The notes under the pieces are model-generated. The model was not told where the DNA came from and made no database searches. It was given only the letters and a program-made list of their open reading frames with translations. The position numbers were made by a program, and so were the translations under genes. A stretch of DNA of 5,833 nucleotides. It comes from an uncultured Spirochaetaceae bacterium (GTDB lineage Bacteria; Spirochaetota; Spirochaetia; Sphaerochaetales; Sphaerochaetaceae). This document shows, in pieces, positions 5,398 to 5,833 of this stretch; positions within the stretch are counted from its first letter, which is position 1; the number at the start of each line of letters is the position of its first letter. The stretch spans positions 1 through 5,833 of the forward strand of contig CAMKAB010000061.1 of NCBI GenBank assembly GCA_946410375.1, in the 5' to 3' direction.

Positions 5398-5617
5398 GTC
5401 TCTCTCCTTGTTTTCGCGCTTCTGTCGGGCGGCGCTGAGGCGTTGCGGCATTGTTTAAGGGGACAGACCCTTTCGGACCCGCCGGATTTTCGCGTTTCTA
5501 TGAGCTCCTGCAGGTTTTATTATTGCGGTTTTTTGTCTTTCGGGATTTTTGTTTTCTCCGCAAAAACGGATAAAATACGTTATTGCTGATATTAAAGATA
5601 CAAGGCGATAGCAATTA
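5398..5617. other. Intergenic stretch with no supportable gene
   Basis: G+C-rich at its left end and AT-rich towards the right. Short ORFs on both strands lack a convincing ribosome binding site or any recognisable protein character. AAGGG-GACAGA-CCCTT (5457-5472) could form a five-pair hairpin but has no T run and is not a convincing terminator. I see no tRNA or known RNA motif. Confidence 0.5.
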
Positions 5618-5646
5618 TTGATTATTTTGAAGTATTTCAATATATT
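5618..5646 (+). promoter_or_regulatory. Sigma70-type promoter of the gene at 5687
   Basis: TTGATT (5618-5623) and TATATT (5641-5646) match the -35 at four and the -10 at five of six positions, with an ideal 17-base spacer. Transcription would begin near 5653, giving a leader of about 34 bases before the ATG at 5687. Confidence 0.65.
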
Positions 5647-5674
5647 AGACTGAAAACTATGCAATTTTTATCAT

Positions 5675-5680
5675 GAGAGG
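5675..5680 (+). promoter_or_regulatory. Ribosome binding site of the gene at 5687
   Basis: GAGAGG lies six bases before the ATG at 5687. An ATG at 5682 runs straight into TGA, so it is not the start. Confidence 0.65.
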
Positions 5681-5686
5681 TATGTG

Positions 5687-5833
5687 ATGCTTTATTCACT
5701 TATATCAATGGCGTCCACGTTGTCTTCAGACGGCGGAGCAACGGGCGGAGCGGCGCAGGCGGGCGGCGGAAGCATGCTTGCAACATTTGCACCGATTTTA
5801 ATAATGGTTGTTATTTTTTCAATGCTTAAAGAA
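5687..5833 (+). CDS. Small membrane protein, possibly YajC-like Sec translocase accessory subunit (5' end only)
   Basis: Forty-nine codons are visible, open to the window edge. The N-terminus (MLYSLISMASTLSSDGG) leads into a Gly/Ala-rich stretch with GGAAQAGGG (about 21-29) and then one hydrophobic membrane segment, MLATFAPILIMVVIFSML (about 30-47), ending at KE. A short Gly/Ala-rich leader before a single membrane helix is the layout of YajC, an inner-membrane subunit associated with SecDF. Family members usually follow the helix with Y-F-x-x-x-R-P-Q, which is not seen here: the protein reads IFSMLKE at the point where YF would be expected. It could therefore be a divergent YajC, another single-pass membrane subunit, or a copy with a local change. 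A good promoter and ribosome binding site support a real gene. A downstream secD would settle the identity but is outside the window. Confidence 0.5.
   Translation, partial: MLYSLISMASTLSSDGGATGGAAQAGGGSMLATFAPILIMVVIFSMLKE

Noticed and set aside
5230..5451. 73-codon minus-strand ORF across the array
   Set aside because: It is an open frame produced by the repeats, very rich in Arg/Lys/Ala, with no recognisable domain and no convincing ribosome binding site.
5457..5472. Plus-strand terminator AAGGG-GACAGA-CCCTT
   Set aside because: The stem is only five pairs, it is followed by TCGG rather than a T run, and no plus-strand gene precedes it.
5272..5589. 105-codon plus-strand ORF
   Set aside because: It starts inside the tandem array in a frame the 68-base period cannot keep, has no Shine-Dalgarno, and its composition is not protein-like.
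5455..5664. 69-codon minus-strand ORF
   Set aside because: No ribosome binding site or recognisable domain. It covers the plus-strand promoter of the gene at 5687.

Overview
The window looks like a piece of a spirochaete chromosome, most likely Treponema or a close relative. The main clue is the binding protein's signal peptide, which ends in a relaxed spirochaete-type lipobox (L-A-V-S followed by Cys) and continues as CGKKKEE. The G+C content looks moderate. The genus is inferred from gene style only; no diagnostic marker such as rRNA is present.

Layout. Positions 1-4995 hold a four-gene minus-strand ABC importer locus of the AfuABC/FbpABC type. In transcription order it encodes a lipoprotein substrate-binding protein (3946-4995), an ATPase (2680-3771), a fused two-domain permease (957-2693), and a second ATPase that runs off the left edge (1-884). 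A strong intrinsic terminator (3894-3929) sits between the binding-protein gene and the first ATPase gene. It probably lets the binding protein be made in excess of the membrane complex. The first ATPase and permease genes overlap by 14 bases. The permease and second ATPase genes are 72 bases apart, with an uncertain 28-codon ORF bridging the gap.

Positions 4996-5686 are a 691-base gap with no convincing protein gene but a good deal of structure. Read from the operon outward, it holds a candidate promoter inside a 9-bp inverted repeat, a 16-bp AT-only-core palindrome, a minus-strand terminator-like hairpin (5096-5121) with no gene feeding it, and a 68-bp tandem array (5167 to about 5397). Three array copies are full length and a fourth is partial. 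Each copy opens with a LacI/cre-like palindrome (TGAAAGCGCTTTGT). The three full copies also carry two potential hairpins, one showing a compensatory base-pair change between copies. This array is the most unusual feature of the window.

Positions 5687-5833 hold the start of a plus-strand gene preceded by a good sigma70-type promoter. It encodes a small protein with a Gly/Ala-rich leader and one membrane segment, possibly YajC of the Sec translocase.

How the genes work together: the lipoprotein captures a solute in the periplasm and hands it to the fused permease, which the ATPases drive. The substrate is unresolved. Family names suggest ferric iron, but the classical FbpA iron ligands are not evident, and related systems carry sugar phosphates, phosphonates or thiamine.
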